A stretch of 64,000 bases of DNA from Allomyces macrogynus ATCC 38327 (Eukaryota > Blastocladiomycota > Blastocladiomycetes > Blastocladiales > Blastocladiaceae), in contig GG745329.1 of assembly GCA_000151295.1 (NCBI GenBank), positions 1,464,553-1,528,552 of the forward strand. The letters are read 5' to 3'. The position numbers were made by a program, and so were the translations under genes. Below are positions 55,047 to 64,000 of this stretch, one piece after another. Position 1 is the first letter of the stretch. Every line of letters begins with the position of its first letter. The notes under the pieces were generated by a model, which was given only the letters and a program-made list of their open reading frames with translations, searched no databases and was not told the DNA's origin.

Positions 55047-55422
55047 CCTGCCACGCCTGTCGGAACCGGCTTCACGCCTGGCGCTCCGAACGAACGTGCG
55101 CTCAACACCACCGCAAACCACCCCATCACCAAAGCACCATCGCCCGTTACTAAGACCCCATAATACGGTGGGCTCGATTGTATTGCTGTGCGCGCGGTGG
55201 AGAATAGAAAAGCAGATTCAGGTACGGCATGACGGAGCTGGTGTGGTGGCCGGACCCGGCAAGCGGGCACCCCGACCAACCACGAAACAAAGCACGGCGG
55301 TCGCAACCCGCGGGGCCCCCCGGCGCCCAAACCAAACCCGTTCGCGCGCACGCAAAGAGCAAGGACGGACGGAGCACGGAGACCCGGCGACACGACGCAA
55401 CGTGCCTGCCGGTCGGCACCAC
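55047..55422. other. Region between NOT1 start and COX12 stop
   Basis: About 375 bases, same-strand spacing, that should carry the COX12 3' end and the NOT1 promoter and leader. A second open frame covers it on the minus strand but without family similarity. An upstream NOT1 exon could lie here. Confidence 0.35.
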
Positions 55423-56317
55423 TTAGTGGTGCGACGCGGCGGGACGGCCAAAGTGCGGCGACGCCTCGGCCTCGCGCTGCTCGTCCCACTTCTCGGTCTA
55501 TTGGAAGCATTCGCTCGTGAGTCTTCTCTCCGCGCCGAAGACCGAAAGAGAGGCGACACGCACCCACATGGGCGGGCACAGGCTCTTGTAGGCCTTCTGG
55601 AACTGCTTGCACGGCGCAAAGTCCTCACCCTTGGCCTCGACACACTATCAAACCGAGAGCAGAGCGCGTGCGTGAGTCGTCGAGGCCTTCGCCGCCGGTG
55701 AACTGGCAACACTCGACGCGAGCGCGACGTACCTTGAAGTAGTCGACGTAGTTCTGCCTGTCAAAGCAGAACCGAGGTCAACGGTACGCCGTCGAGCACG
55801 GAGTGAGCACGTCAGATACGGCGCGAAAAAAAAAAAACGGCGAAGACAGCCTTTACGGTCGCATGAATGGTCAAGGCGTCTCGACATACCAGCTAAACAT
55901 AGAACAAGATCCCGGTCAGTGAAAGTTCGAAGCACACCGCTGCCAACGAGCACGGCAAATAGAAATCGCGCACGCACCAGTGCTTGGTCTGGTTGGTGTT
56001 GGGGAAGCGGGCGTCTGCAAAACCATAGTTACGGACAGGGGACGTCACGTCAGGGGGCAAGCAAGTCGACACAACCAGCGCTCTGGGTTCGAGCTCATAC
56101 CGAAGCCGACGGTCTCACTGCACGTTCAGGACCGGAGCAATCCAGCGCGTCAGTGACTCCATTCTCGAGGCGGATTCAAGGGAGTGGTCACCCGGTGCCG
56201 CGCGCCATTCAACACGTCGCGGCCATGGAGAGCAGCGGCGCTGTTGTTGGCTGCGGCTTCGCGGCGGCGGCGCGGGCGGGCGGGTCGGCGTGGTACATAC
56301 ACCTTGAAGTCCGACAT
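55423..56317 (-). CDS. COX12: Cytochrome c oxidase subunit VIb (COX12/COX6B), seven exons including a 3-nt micro-exon
   Basis: Intermembrane-space subunit of complex IV at the dimer interface near the cytochrome c site. Seven exons (56301-56317, 56101-56117, 55978-56014, 55890-55892, 55733-55757, 55564-55644, 55423-55497) sum to 255 nt, exactly 84 residues plus stop; yeast Cox12 has 83. Blocks: MSDFK, ETVGFDARFPNTNQTKHC, WQNYVDYFKC, AKGEDFAPC, KQFQKAYKSLCPPMW and EKWDEQR. The twin-Cys helices are C-x9-C (Cys24 to Cys34) and C-x10-C, both disulfide-bonded in the family and imported by the MIA40 route. Exon 4 is the single triplet ctg. It supplies the last base of Cys24 and the first two of Trp25; without it the frame survives but Cys24 is lost. 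Introns are 183, 86, 85, 132, 88 and 66 nt. It is divergent from the small membrane protein gene, 321 bp away. Confidence 0.92.
55890..55892 (-). other. COX12: Three-nucleotide micro-exon of COX12
   Basis: On the minus strand the local sequence is ctatgtttag, ctg, gtatgtcgag: a complete acceptor, three exonic bases and a complete donor. A CTGAC branch-site match lies about 25 nt before the acceptor. It joins cactg (exon 3) to gcagaac (exon 5), producing KHCWQNY, the invariant start of the first CX9C helix. Confidence 0.85.
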
Positions 56318-56638
56318 GATTGCAGGGTGTTTCTCGGTGCGGGCGGGAACGAGAGAGCGGGCAACAGACGCGGCAAGCAAGTCGGCCGGGCGAGCTGGCG
56401 CTGGATGGTGGTGGTGCAGGTGGTGCTGCTTTGCTTTTGGCGCGACCGATGTCGGTTTGGGCGTGACAAGGTTTGCAACTTCAATCCACACTGCACCCAC
56501 GTGACTCTGACCACCGCGCGTCTCGCCGTGCCGATCCTCTGCCACAACGTCGACGACGACGACAACAACGCCCCGACCGCACTGCCTGCTGCTCTGTAAC
56601 TCCCCGCACTGCACGCGCTGTAACGCCAACGACCCGCC
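56318..56638. other. Divergent promoter region, COX12 / small membrane protein
   Basis: About 320 bases between divergent start codons, with pyrimidine-rich segments and CACGTG near 56498-56503 (reads cacccacgtgact), an E-box-like palindrome. Function not shown. Confidence 0.4.
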
Positions 56639-57163
56639 ATGGGCGACCATGACCCCCCGGCCGCGTCTCGCGGCGCCGAAATGGCGCGGCCCGACCAGCC
56701 CTGGCTCGTGCGCTGGTTTGCGCGCCTCGTCGTGAACGGCATCATGCGCGCGCTCGGCCCGCTGCTCTTTGCCACCTCCAACGGGCTCGAACTCAACCGC
56801 GTCGCCTCGCTGCGGTCGGCAGGCGCTTTTATGTTCACGTTCGCCTACTGGAACAACCAAGGTGCATGGGGGCCGAGTCCCCCACGCGATCCCATCGCAA
56901 CCTCTGCTAATTTTTGGTTTGCGGTCAACGTAGACACCGACAGCTGGTTCTACTACATCCGCGCCATCATTGAGGCCCCGCTCCTCGCCATCCTGTTTGC
57001 GCTGCTCTACCTCGGCCTGCGTTGGCCAATCGAGTTTTTTGCGCGCCCACTGACCAAGCTGGTCGTGGCCGCGACCGACTCGGTCGTGCTCACTGGCAAT
57101 GCCGTGGCGAGTACTCTACTGCGCACGCACGTCGGCATTGCGCCCGTGATTCCCTCGTCTTGA
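56639..57163 (+). CDS. Small uncharacterised membrane protein (about 150 aa)
   Basis: Two exons, 56639-56861 and 56934-57163, join in phase 1 across a 72-nt intron to give 150 residues. The start has a good context (cgccATGG) and a hydrophilic lead (MGDHDPPAASRGAEMARPD). A moderately hydrophobic amphipathic stretch (WLVRWFARLVVNGIMRALGP) is followed by AGAFMFTFAYWNNQDTD and then a clear membrane helix (IIEAPLLAILFALLYLGLRW). The C-terminus (ATDSVVLTGNAVASTLLRTH) could be a second, weaker helix or an amphipathic segment. I recognise no family. It shares a promoter region with COX12, which hints at, but does not show, a mitochondrial or organellar role. Confidence 0.65.
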   Translation: MGDHDPPAASRGAEMARPDQPWLVRWFARLVVNGIMRALGPLLFATSNGLELNRVASLRSAGAFMFTFAYWNNQGAWGPSPPRDPIATSANFWFAVNVDTDSWFYYIRAIIEAPLLAILFALLYLGLRWPIEFFARPLTKLVVAATDSVVLTGNAVASTLLRTHVGIAPVIPSS

Positions 57164-57808
57164 TCGAGAGCATGTTGTGTGCTCTCTACTCCCCAATTTT
57201 GTCGCGACTTGCCCATGATCTCTCTTTATGATAGTAATTTCAATACGCACGCGCCGCCGGCCCAGCCCCTGGCCCCCCAATGGGAACACGTCCTGGAAAT
57301 AGAAGTGGAAACACGCTTTATCGTTCACAACACGATTCGATGCGAGCAATGGTAACGACGGCAGAGGGTGGCAAAAAAAGAGACGTTTGATGGCAAGAAC
57401 GACGGGGATCACAACAACAGGAATTACGATGGCAAACGGGAACAAATTAGCCGGGGAAGAACTGCAAACCATAACTGCAAATGCGCACACTACGACGATT
57501 CACGGACGCCCCAACCGCGTCCCAATTTACTCTTCTTCCACCGTGCCCGAACCCCCGCATCGCATTCACGCGACGCACGGACACGCTGCAACCACGGCGG
57601 CCAGGTACCGCGCGACCAACACGGCCAAGACCATCCCCCACCCGCCCATCCACCACATGCGCATCCAAACGAGCCACGCGGGCCCAGGCGCGGGCGCGGG
57701 TGCGACCGCTCTCGGGTGATCTGGCAATGCCACGAACCCCCGGTGCGACGCGTGGTGGTGGTGGTGATACTGATGGTAGTGCTCGTCAATACCTGCCGCC
57801 GCGCCGAG
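57164..57808. other. Convergent 3' flanks, no gene recognised
   Basis: About 640 bases between converging genes. The first 270 are AT-richer (aatttcaatac, acaacaggaatt) and fit transcript ends; the rest are GC-rich with chance frames on both strands. Confidence 0.4.
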
Positions 57809-59068
57809 TCACCGGCGATTCCCACAATGCGCGCAGAACCGGTCAGCGTCGGCGTACTTTTTCCCGCACTGCACGCAGAACCGCGCCTTCCCGCTACCGG
57901 ATCCGGCATTGACGGTCGCCGACACCGAAACGACCGGTCCACCGGGGGCACTGCTGCTGCTCGTCGACACGGCCGACGACGACGACGCGCGCCGGTGCGA
58001 CGCGGACGTCATCACGGCCAGCGGACTCGACCGCCGCGACGAGACGCTGGTGCGCGGCGATTTCGGCGGGACGGGCAGGGCGTTGGATGCAGATGACGAC
58101 GAGGAGGGGCTCGCGGTCGTGACGGACAGGGCCGGCGCGGCACTCGCGCGGCGCGGGCGTGCCGAGACGGTGCGCGCGGGGATCGCGAGGTGCTCGGTCT
58201 CTTTCTCCTTTTCCTTTTCCTTTTCCTTCTCCCTTTCGGGTACCTTGGGCGTCTCGTCGGCCGCGGCCGACTGGCTCTTCCTCCCAAACAGCATGAAACT
58301 GCGCCGCGGCTTCACCGTGCCGGCCCCCGCCTGCGGCGGCCCCGCCGCATTAGACGCACTCGGTGGCGACGACAAATGCATCGCCGATTGCGACTTCCGC
58401 AACGGCGTACTTAACGCGGCCATGGCCGGGCTCAAACACCCGCTCGAGGGTGCCGGCGAGAGCCGGCCCGCTCGGCGGGACCGCGCCCGTGAGCGTGGCC
58501 GACCCGCGCCGTTTTGCCGGGTTCTCCTGCGTGCAGCTGCGGTTATGCACGGCGAGCCGTTCCTCGTCGGCGAATTTGCGGCCGCACCATTCGCACTCGA
58601 GCCGGACGTGTTCGAGGTAGTTTTCGCGCACTTTTGCGTTGTACTGCAGGAGCAGCGCCGGGTCGGTCGGGAAGGAGACGACGACCTGCGGCAGGTCGCT
58701 GCCGGAGAGGGACTTGCGCGGTTTCCCGGAGGAGGTGCGGGTCGGCGAGGACTCGCGCGACGACGACGGGTGCGGGGCCAAGTGCATGCCCGGGACGACG
58801 GGCCGAGTGGGGGGTGGGCGGGCTGCGAGGGCGGTTTCTTGGATTCTTCGAGCGTCCATCGCTCGAAGCACTTGGGCTCGTGGATCGGGAGACTGTGGAT
58901 CGTGAAGTCGCGGCCGCTACGTTGGGGACCGGATCAGCGTGAGCAACGGACGCGAATAGCAGCAGTACCGTCAGACGAGCGAACGTGCCACAGATAGCAC
59001 GTCACGATATTGGCGTTGATCTTGGCGGCCGTGGCCGGCGTGCCAAACGACGCGAGCCCGGTGCTCAT
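57809..59068 (-). CDS. C2HC zinc-finger protein (ZC2HC1/ZNF474-like) with C-terminal zinc ribbon
   Basis: Four exons (58989-59068, 58800-58916, 58504-58698, 57809-58409) join into 330 residues. The first C2HC finger spans the exon 1-2 join: CYLCGRDF then IHSLPIHEPKC, followed by FERW, the family pattern (C-x2-C...H-x3-C). Its second Cys depends on a GC-AG intron (58917-58988). The second finger is CEWCGRKFADEERLAVH with NRSC. A charged KEKEKEKEKE stretch and a long Ser/Pro-rich region follow. The protein ends with a zinc ribbon, CVQCGKKYADADRFCAHC. Intron 2 (58699-58799) has a weak donor (gtcgtc); the alternative is a one-base slip in the C-run at about 58810. Relatives of this finger type are common in flagellated eukaryotes and several are linked to cilia; a flagellar role here is inference. 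Confidence 0.75.
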
Positions 59069-59670
59069 CGTGGAGGAGGCCAGCAGGGTCGGACGGAAGG
59101 GGTAACGGCAGGGAGAGAACGGGCGCTCGGGCGTCTTGGCGCCAGCGGAACGACAACGGCTGCGGGAGCGCGACTAACTTGGCAAGCGGCGCGGCGGCCG
59201 CAGCGGCGTGAGCGGCAGCGCGGTGTCGTGGTCGTCGTCGTCGTGGGGGCGGCGCTGGGGGCGCGGCGCGGGCTCGAAAGGTGGCGCGCCGCGTGGCAAT
59301 GTGCGCGCTTGGGACGAGCTTCGCGGGTAACGGGTCCTCGAACTCGTTGCTGGCAGTGTGCTGGCGTTGTCGTCGTCGCGGAGCGGGGTGCAAGCGGCAG
59401 CAAACTGCGGTAGGTGTGGTGGTTGTCGTTGGGAGAGAGAATGAAGTGCGGGAGAGCAGGGAGCGGTGGTGGTGGTTGCGGTGCTTGCCCAGCGATTGAC
59501 GGACGTGCATTGCGTCTGCCTCGCCAACATGTGTTGCGATGCATGGCTCCCGACCTTCCAAGCTCGACTCGACGACGCGCACGAACGGTGCCCCGCACGC
59601 GACTATTTGCAACGGCACCGCCCTGCCTGCTGCCGCCACCGCCGCCGCCCACCATCGACATGCCGCTGTC
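59069..59670. other. Divergent region between zinc-finger gene and methyltransferase
   Basis: About 600 bases, GC-rich with CGT/CGA triplet runs around 59225-59240 and 59360-59430. Contains both promoters. An in-frame ATG at 59539 would extend the methyltransferase by 44 low-complexity residues. Confidence 0.4.
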
Positions 59671-60480
59671 ATGACGGCCGGCACCAGGCTCGATGCCGCG
59701 ATCCCATCCGCTCTCGTCGATGCCGATGCCGCTCCAGCTCCTCAACAACCCGATAACCCGGCCACGGCTCTCCTCCGCGCACGCGCTGCAGGCTTCGCGC
59801 CCGCCACGGTCGTCGACGACACCCATGACGAGAACGAGATCGAGGCGCCGTTCGTGCCGTGCAGCCACGACGCCGTGCGCGCTGCAGTCGCGCTGCTCGA
59901 CTCGCCCGCTGACGCCGTCGTGATGGACCTCGGGTGCGGCGATGGCCGTGTTCTGGTCGAGGCGTTGCGGTACAGCCGACCGCAACCGAGCGACGCGACG
60001 ACGGATCCGCGGGAGCTGCACTGCCCGCAACCATCCCGGCCGTGGTGGTGCGCGTGGGTCCCGTCGTCATGGACGAGACCATCGCCACCCTCTCCATCCG
60101 ACCCGCCAGGGACCGCACCAGCACCATCACGCCGCGCCATTGGCGTCGAGCTCGACCGCGCCGTCTACGACGCGTGCGCCGCGCACCTGCGCTCTGTCCT
60201 GACCGCGACCGAGTTTGCGCACGTCGAGCTTCGGTGCGAGGACATGTACCGCACCGACCTCGCGACCGCAACGCACATGGTGCTCTACCTATTGCCCGCT
60301 TGTCTCGCCAAACTCGAGCCGCGACTACGTGCCTGGCTCCAGGTCCAAGAGGGGCGTGTGCTCGTCACGGTCGGGTACTCGGTGCCCGCATGGACGCCCG
60401 ACGCGGTCACGCCTGCGGGGCCCGTGCTCATGGCGTTCCGGTACTCGCGGGCCGGGCTGGACTCCAGGGCCCTGGCGTGA
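59671..60480 (+). CDS. Class I SAM-dependent methyltransferase
   Basis: Single open frame of about 269 residues from ATG 59671. The fold is marked by PFVPCSHDAVRAAVALLD, motif I DLGCGDGRVLVEA, motif II IGVELD, motif IV region CEDMYRTDLATATHMVLYLLP, and WTPD near the C-terminus. The LYLLP and WTPD elements are those of the small DOT1-fold/FAM173-like methyltransferases that act on protein lysines in some lineages; substrate here is unknown. About 55 residues of Pro/Ser/Arg-rich sequence separate motifs I and II (59970-60137), where relatives have about 15. This could be a lineage insert or an intron that happens to be open; I found no unambiguous splice pair. No membrane segment or clear presequence was seen. 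Confidence 0.75.
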   Translation: MTAGTRLDAAIPSALVDADAAPAPQQPDNPATALLRARAAGFAPATVVDDTHDENEIEAPFVPCSHDAVRAAVALLDSPADAVVMDLGCGDGRVLVEALRYSRPQPSDATTDPRELHCPQPSRPWWCAWVPSSWTRPSPPSPSDPPGTAPAPSRRAIGVELDRAVYDACAAHLRSVLTATEFAHVELRCEDMYRTDLATATHMVLYLLPACLAKLEPRLRAWLQVQEGRVLVTVGYSVPAWTPDAVTPAGPVLMAFRYSRAGLDSRALA

Positions 60481-60994
60481 GCGGCGTGCGCTGAGGGCTC
60501 TAGTGTAAATATACATTTGTTTACCATGCTGGAATCGGGAGACTGAAGAGGGAACGCCGGTTTTCATGCTGGGGTGTCTGCAGAGCCGTCAAGCTGATGA
60601 GGAGATGCAGCCGCTGGTGCTCGCGGTTTTGCAGGCGGTGCGATCAAAGACTCTTACGCCAAACGTGACCGAGAAGGCCGCCTATTTCAGCCCTCACGAC
60701 CGCTTTTCAAAGAACCACCAAACGTCGCAGCGCCCCGAACCACGCACGACCACGACCACGACCCTTGGTCGACACTTGCCGAGCTGTGCTGAGCTGGCGT
60801 GAGGCCGTCAGGCGCGACGACAAGCCCGCCGATTGCCCGCCGCTGCCGCTGCCGCCGCTCGGCCTCCTTGCTGCAAGTCGCTCCCCTCAACGTCGTCGAG
60901 CCGGCACGCATCACCCGCCTCGCGCCTGCCCCCCCTTCCCGCGCGGGAGCGCGTGCTCGATCGACCTCGCGTGCCGCCACGCAGCACCACCATC
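60481..60994. other. Intergenic region upstream of the WD40 gene
   Basis: About 510 bases: methyltransferase 3' end (AT-rich near 60505-60525), then a pyrimidine-rich leader before the WD40 start. No gene was seen. Confidence 0.4.
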
Positions 60995-63643
60995 ATGTCG
61001 AGCCTGATCCAGCGCCTATTCCCGGGGTCCAAGGGCACCAAGCTCGGCTCGCGCCGCACGCAGTCGACAGCCGTCGTTCGCGGGTCGAATGCGACGAGTA
61101 ACGTCAGCAGCACCAATGGCAGTGGCCACACGCTCGAGCCGGGCGTGCGCATCATTGTGAGGCAAGTCGCTGCGGTTGCACCATGCACGATGGAGAAGGT
61201 GGAGGCTCACGCAAAACTGCTAATTAAAAATTAGCGAGCCGAGCTCAGAATACCTGCGCTCGATTGCCGCCGGGCTCAACGACCTGAGGCCGCCGTGTCT
61301 GCGCGTTATTGGGTCCGCTGTATTCCGCTCTTGGCCCCTCGCGTTGTTCATCAGCAACTGACCTTGTCGTGCATAGCGGCATCGAGTACGTGATCGCCCA
61401 GGCCCTGATCCCCGACAAACCCGTCCAAGTCGTCGAGCGACCCGACGCCGCACCGCACTTGAGCCTCGCCATCTGCCAGACCGGCGCCGTCCTCGCGACG
61501 GGCTCGGCCGACGCGACCATCACGCTCTGGGACTTCAGTGACGGCACCCCGCTCGTGACCTTGACCTGCGACAAGGCCATCCTGCCCGACGAGTCCAACG
61601 CCCCGCTCTCCCGCCGTGCATCCTCGGCACGCCGCGCCTCGTTCACGGCGTTCCTGTCCGCGACCACAGCGCCACTGCTGAACCGCGCGACGGTCCCGGT
61701 GCAATCGATCGAATTTGCCCGGCCCCCATCGACGTCTAGGTCGAGAAGCCTCACCGAATCGCCGCCGCGCACGGAATCGCCCCCGCCGCGGAACGTCAAC
61801 GACGACCGCCTCGCGCGGTCGACGGGCTCGTTCTCGCCCGTGGCCGACGCTCCACCGCGGTCGCGGCTCGCGTCGGTGCCGCCGCCGCGATCGCCGCCAT
61901 TGCTCGCGCAGCGCGCACCGCTCGCGGTCCCGGCGCTCACGGTCGGCGACGCGATGAGCGAGGAAGAGGAGAGTGCTGCGACAGAAACTTCGTCGCCCGC
62001 AGCGGGCATGTCTGAAGCGTCCTTGTCTGTGTCAGCGTCGACGGCGACCTCAGTGTCAGTGTCAGCGTCGAATAACGGACCGGACATGGTGCAACCGGCA
62101 TCTCCATGTGCGTACCCTCGTTGCCTGGCCAATTTCTCTGGATTCGCCAACTGACGCATGTTGCCCACCCTCTCCACCGGTTTTCGGTAGTGCTTGCGGC
62201 CGCGCGCACTCCCATGCTCTTCGGCCGGCGCCACTCGGATGTGGCCCCGGGCGTCTCGTTGACGACTGCGACCCCGCTACACACGGGCTCATCAACGTCC
62301 ACGTCTTCGACAAATTCGGGCACGACGGCGGCACCGCCGCGCGTCGTCAAGCCGGGTGTCTACGCGATCGCGTTCTCGGGGGATGATAATTACCTGGCGG
62401 TCGCGGTCGCGTCCATGACCGAGGGCCACGTCGTGTATATCTGGAAACTTGCGAGCAAGAAGATCAAGGTACGTAACGTCGAAGGGGCTCGCACAGTGCT
62501 GTTTGACGGGAGCCTGACCCGGTAATACCGATCACGATATGTAGATCAAGCTGCGCGGGCACTCGATGCGCATCAACGCTTTGCAATTCACGTTCCAACA
62601 CCGATCGTCGTTGAACGAGTTGGTGCGCGTTGCGTTGCTGCACCTGGTCGGCGCGACGTGCTGCTGTGCTTATCTGTGTCGCATTGGTGCGTGTAGTATT
62701 CGGCGAGCTCGGATGGTACCGTGCGGTTCTGGGACCGATCCAAGTCGAAGCGTACGATCGCTTGCGCACCGAGTCCGGGTGGAGGTGGTTGTCCCATGCT
62801 CACACGTTCGATTGACAGCCACTGTGGTTCTCAAGACGGGCTCCGCCGTCATGTCGGCAACGTTGCTTCAAGAGTGCGTTTGTTGCCGTTGTCTTTACAC
62901 TCTGCTCTGTTCTGCCCCCATGGGCGCTCATACTCCCGGCGCGACCATATTGCAGGGACGTGCTCGTGACGGGGCAGTTTAGCGGCGCCGTGCAAGGATG
63001 GTCAATCGGGAAACGCGAGATGCTGTGGACCATTGACTCGTGCTTTTCGGATTCTCCCTTGACTGCTGTGATTCCTGGACCAGGCACGTCTTCAATTGGA
63101 AAAGGCTCAACAGTGCTTCTCTTTTGCTCACTTGCGCGTGACATAGAACCGCACACGATCATCACGTATTCCAAGGATAACGTCGCCCGGGTCATTCGCG
63201 TCGCGTCGAAGCTGGTGGATTACTCGCTGAGGTGCGGGTGGGTCCATGAATCGGTTCCTGATCGTCAACTGACGGACACGTTTTGGCCCGGTAGCCATTC
63301 GATCCAAAAATCGAGTTCCAACTTTACCAAGATGGCCATGAGTCTCGACAACACGGTGCTCGCGATCGGGTTGAGCGACGGGTCGATCTTGGTGTGGGAC
63401 CTCGACCGGCAGGTCCTGCTGTCGGTCGTCAAGCAGCACTCGTACGTTGACGCGACACAGTGGTGAAGGTTTTTCCCACGACTGACCCGACTGTTTAGTT
63501 CGCCGATTGCGGGCCTCGCATGGAATTTAGGCGGCAACTTGGTATCGGTGGCCGAGGACCGCAAACTGGTGATTTGGGACGGCCGCGAACTGGTGAACCA
63601 GTATTTGCGCACGGGACTGGCGGGGGACGGTGCGGGCGTGTGA
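60995..63643 (+). CDS. WD40-repeat protein, nine exons
   Basis: Nine exons (60995-61156, 61239-61312, 61377-62107, 62191-62468, 62545-62622, 62697-62772, 62819-62873, 62956-63462, 63499-63643) join with matching phases into 701 residues. WD-type repeats are clear: LATGSADATITLWDF, YLAVAVAS with HVVYIWKL, YSASSDGTVRFWDRS, LVTGQFSGAVQGWSI, LAIGLSDGSILVWDL and LVSVAEDRKLVIWDG. A long Ser/Pro/Arg-rich insert (about residues 150-310) interrupts the propeller after the first repeat. The N-terminus is basic and Ser-rich with no signal peptide. Introns of 46 nt (62773-62818) and 36 nt (63463-63498) are very short; the latter is required because the unspliced frame stops at once. I do not recognise the specific family. 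The C-terminal exon ends GDGAGV before TGA. Confidence 0.78.
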
Positions 63644-63649
63644 TGCGAA

Positions 63650-63663
63650 GGGGGGGGGGGGGG
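63650..63663. repeat. Run of 14 G, seven bases after the WD40 stop
   Basis: Uninterrupted homopolymer in the WD40 3' UTR. Its exact length is the kind of feature sequencing resolves poorly. Confidence 0.9.
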
Positions 63664-63790
63664 ACGACTTTGCTGTATAAACTTGTCATTCGGGACCTTG
63701 TCGATCCGCATGAGGACGCACGACTTCTTCTTGGGAAACAAATTGGGCGTCTAGAATCCCCCACCAATCACATCAAACGCGCCCATTCTG

Positions 63791-64000
63791 ATGATCGCCG
63801 TCACCACTGCAGCGACTTCGCATCGTGCTCCTCTTGCCCGTGCGGGACTATTCCCTGACCGGTGCAATCTCGCAGCAGGTTATCGCCTCGGACGACGCCG
63901 CCTTTTCCGCCCGCTGTCTTCTCAGTCGGCTGTTCCTGACCTCCGCGAGCTTCTCAGGCTTGCCAACATTACTGCACTAATAGCGACAATTGCGCCTGTG
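63791..64000 (+). CDS. 5' end of a gene cut by the window edge, presequence-like N-terminus
   Basis: From ATG 63791 the frame stays open for 70 codons to the window end. It starts MIAVTTAATSHRAPLARAG and continues with YRLGRRRLFRPLSSQSAVPD then RELLRLANITALIATIAP. The Arg-rich, acid-poor first 50 residues with RLFRPLS/SQ look like a mitochondrial targeting sequence with a cleavage site. The following helix is amphipathic to hydrophobic. No family can be named from so little. On the opposite strand a short frame ending at about 63751 (GAFDVIGGGF) is also possible. Confidence 0.4.
   Translation, partial: MIAVTTAATSHRAPLARAGLFPDRCNLAAGYRLGRRRLFRPLSSQSAVPDLRELLRLANITALIATIAPV

Noticed and set aside
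1..64000. Bacterial defence, CRISPR, phage or transposon system
   Set aside because: No spacer arrays, transposases, integrases, reverse transcriptases or terminal repeats were found; gene structures are eukaryotic throughout.

Overview
The window is nuclear DNA from a GC-rich, compact, intron-bearing eukaryote, most likely a zoosporic fungus of the Blastocladiomycota type (Allomyces- or Catenaria-like). Fungal-style housekeeping genes (PDX1, COX12, ELG1, PRP31, NOT1) sit beside a complete outer-arm axonemal dynein heavy chain, so the organism must build a motile flagellum. Introns are short (36 to about 220 nt), with gtacgt/gtgcgt-type donors, frequent CTGAC branch sites and tag/cag acceptors. 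The species assignment is an inference from gene content. No rRNA, tRNA, CRISPR, transposon or prokaryotic mobile element was found.

Layout: 0-17 kb holds a multi-pass membrane protein and a 4,523-residue dynein heavy chain whose three introns all lie in its first 1.3 kb. 17-26 kb holds ISA1 (Fe-S assembly), an unknown Ser-rich protein, a damaged mitochondrial methionine aminopeptidase, a Ras guanine-nucleotide exchange factor and, head to head with it, ARL2. 27-36 kb holds a double-RING/LON protein ending in a CaaX box, importin alpha, the splicing factor PRP31 and an MCT-type transporter. 36-47 kb holds the clamp unloader ELG1, PDX1, NDUFS6 and exocyst SEC3. 47-64 kb holds NOT1, COX12, a small two-helix membrane protein, a C2HC zinc-finger protein, a methyltransferase, a nine-exon WD40 protein and the 5' end of a further gene.

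The genes do not form a pathway or operon; they are independent units, several arranged as divergent pairs with 120-760 bp between start codons. Five encode nuclear-encoded mitochondrial proteins (ISA1, METAP1D-like, PDX1, NDUFS6, COX12).

The most notable signal is in COX12. An intact reading frame and the essential first CX9C cysteine are obtained only if a three-nucleotide micro-exon is spliced in. Other points worth checking are a GC-AG intron that supplies a zinc-ligand cysteine, 36- and 46-nt introns in the WD40 gene, a prenylation box on a LON/RING protein, three PCNA-binding-like motifs in ELG1, and a METAP1D homologue carrying in-frame stops and frame breaks among intact neighbours. 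Exon coordinates below were derived by hand from splice consensus, frame continuity and family alignment from memory; none is transcript-verified.
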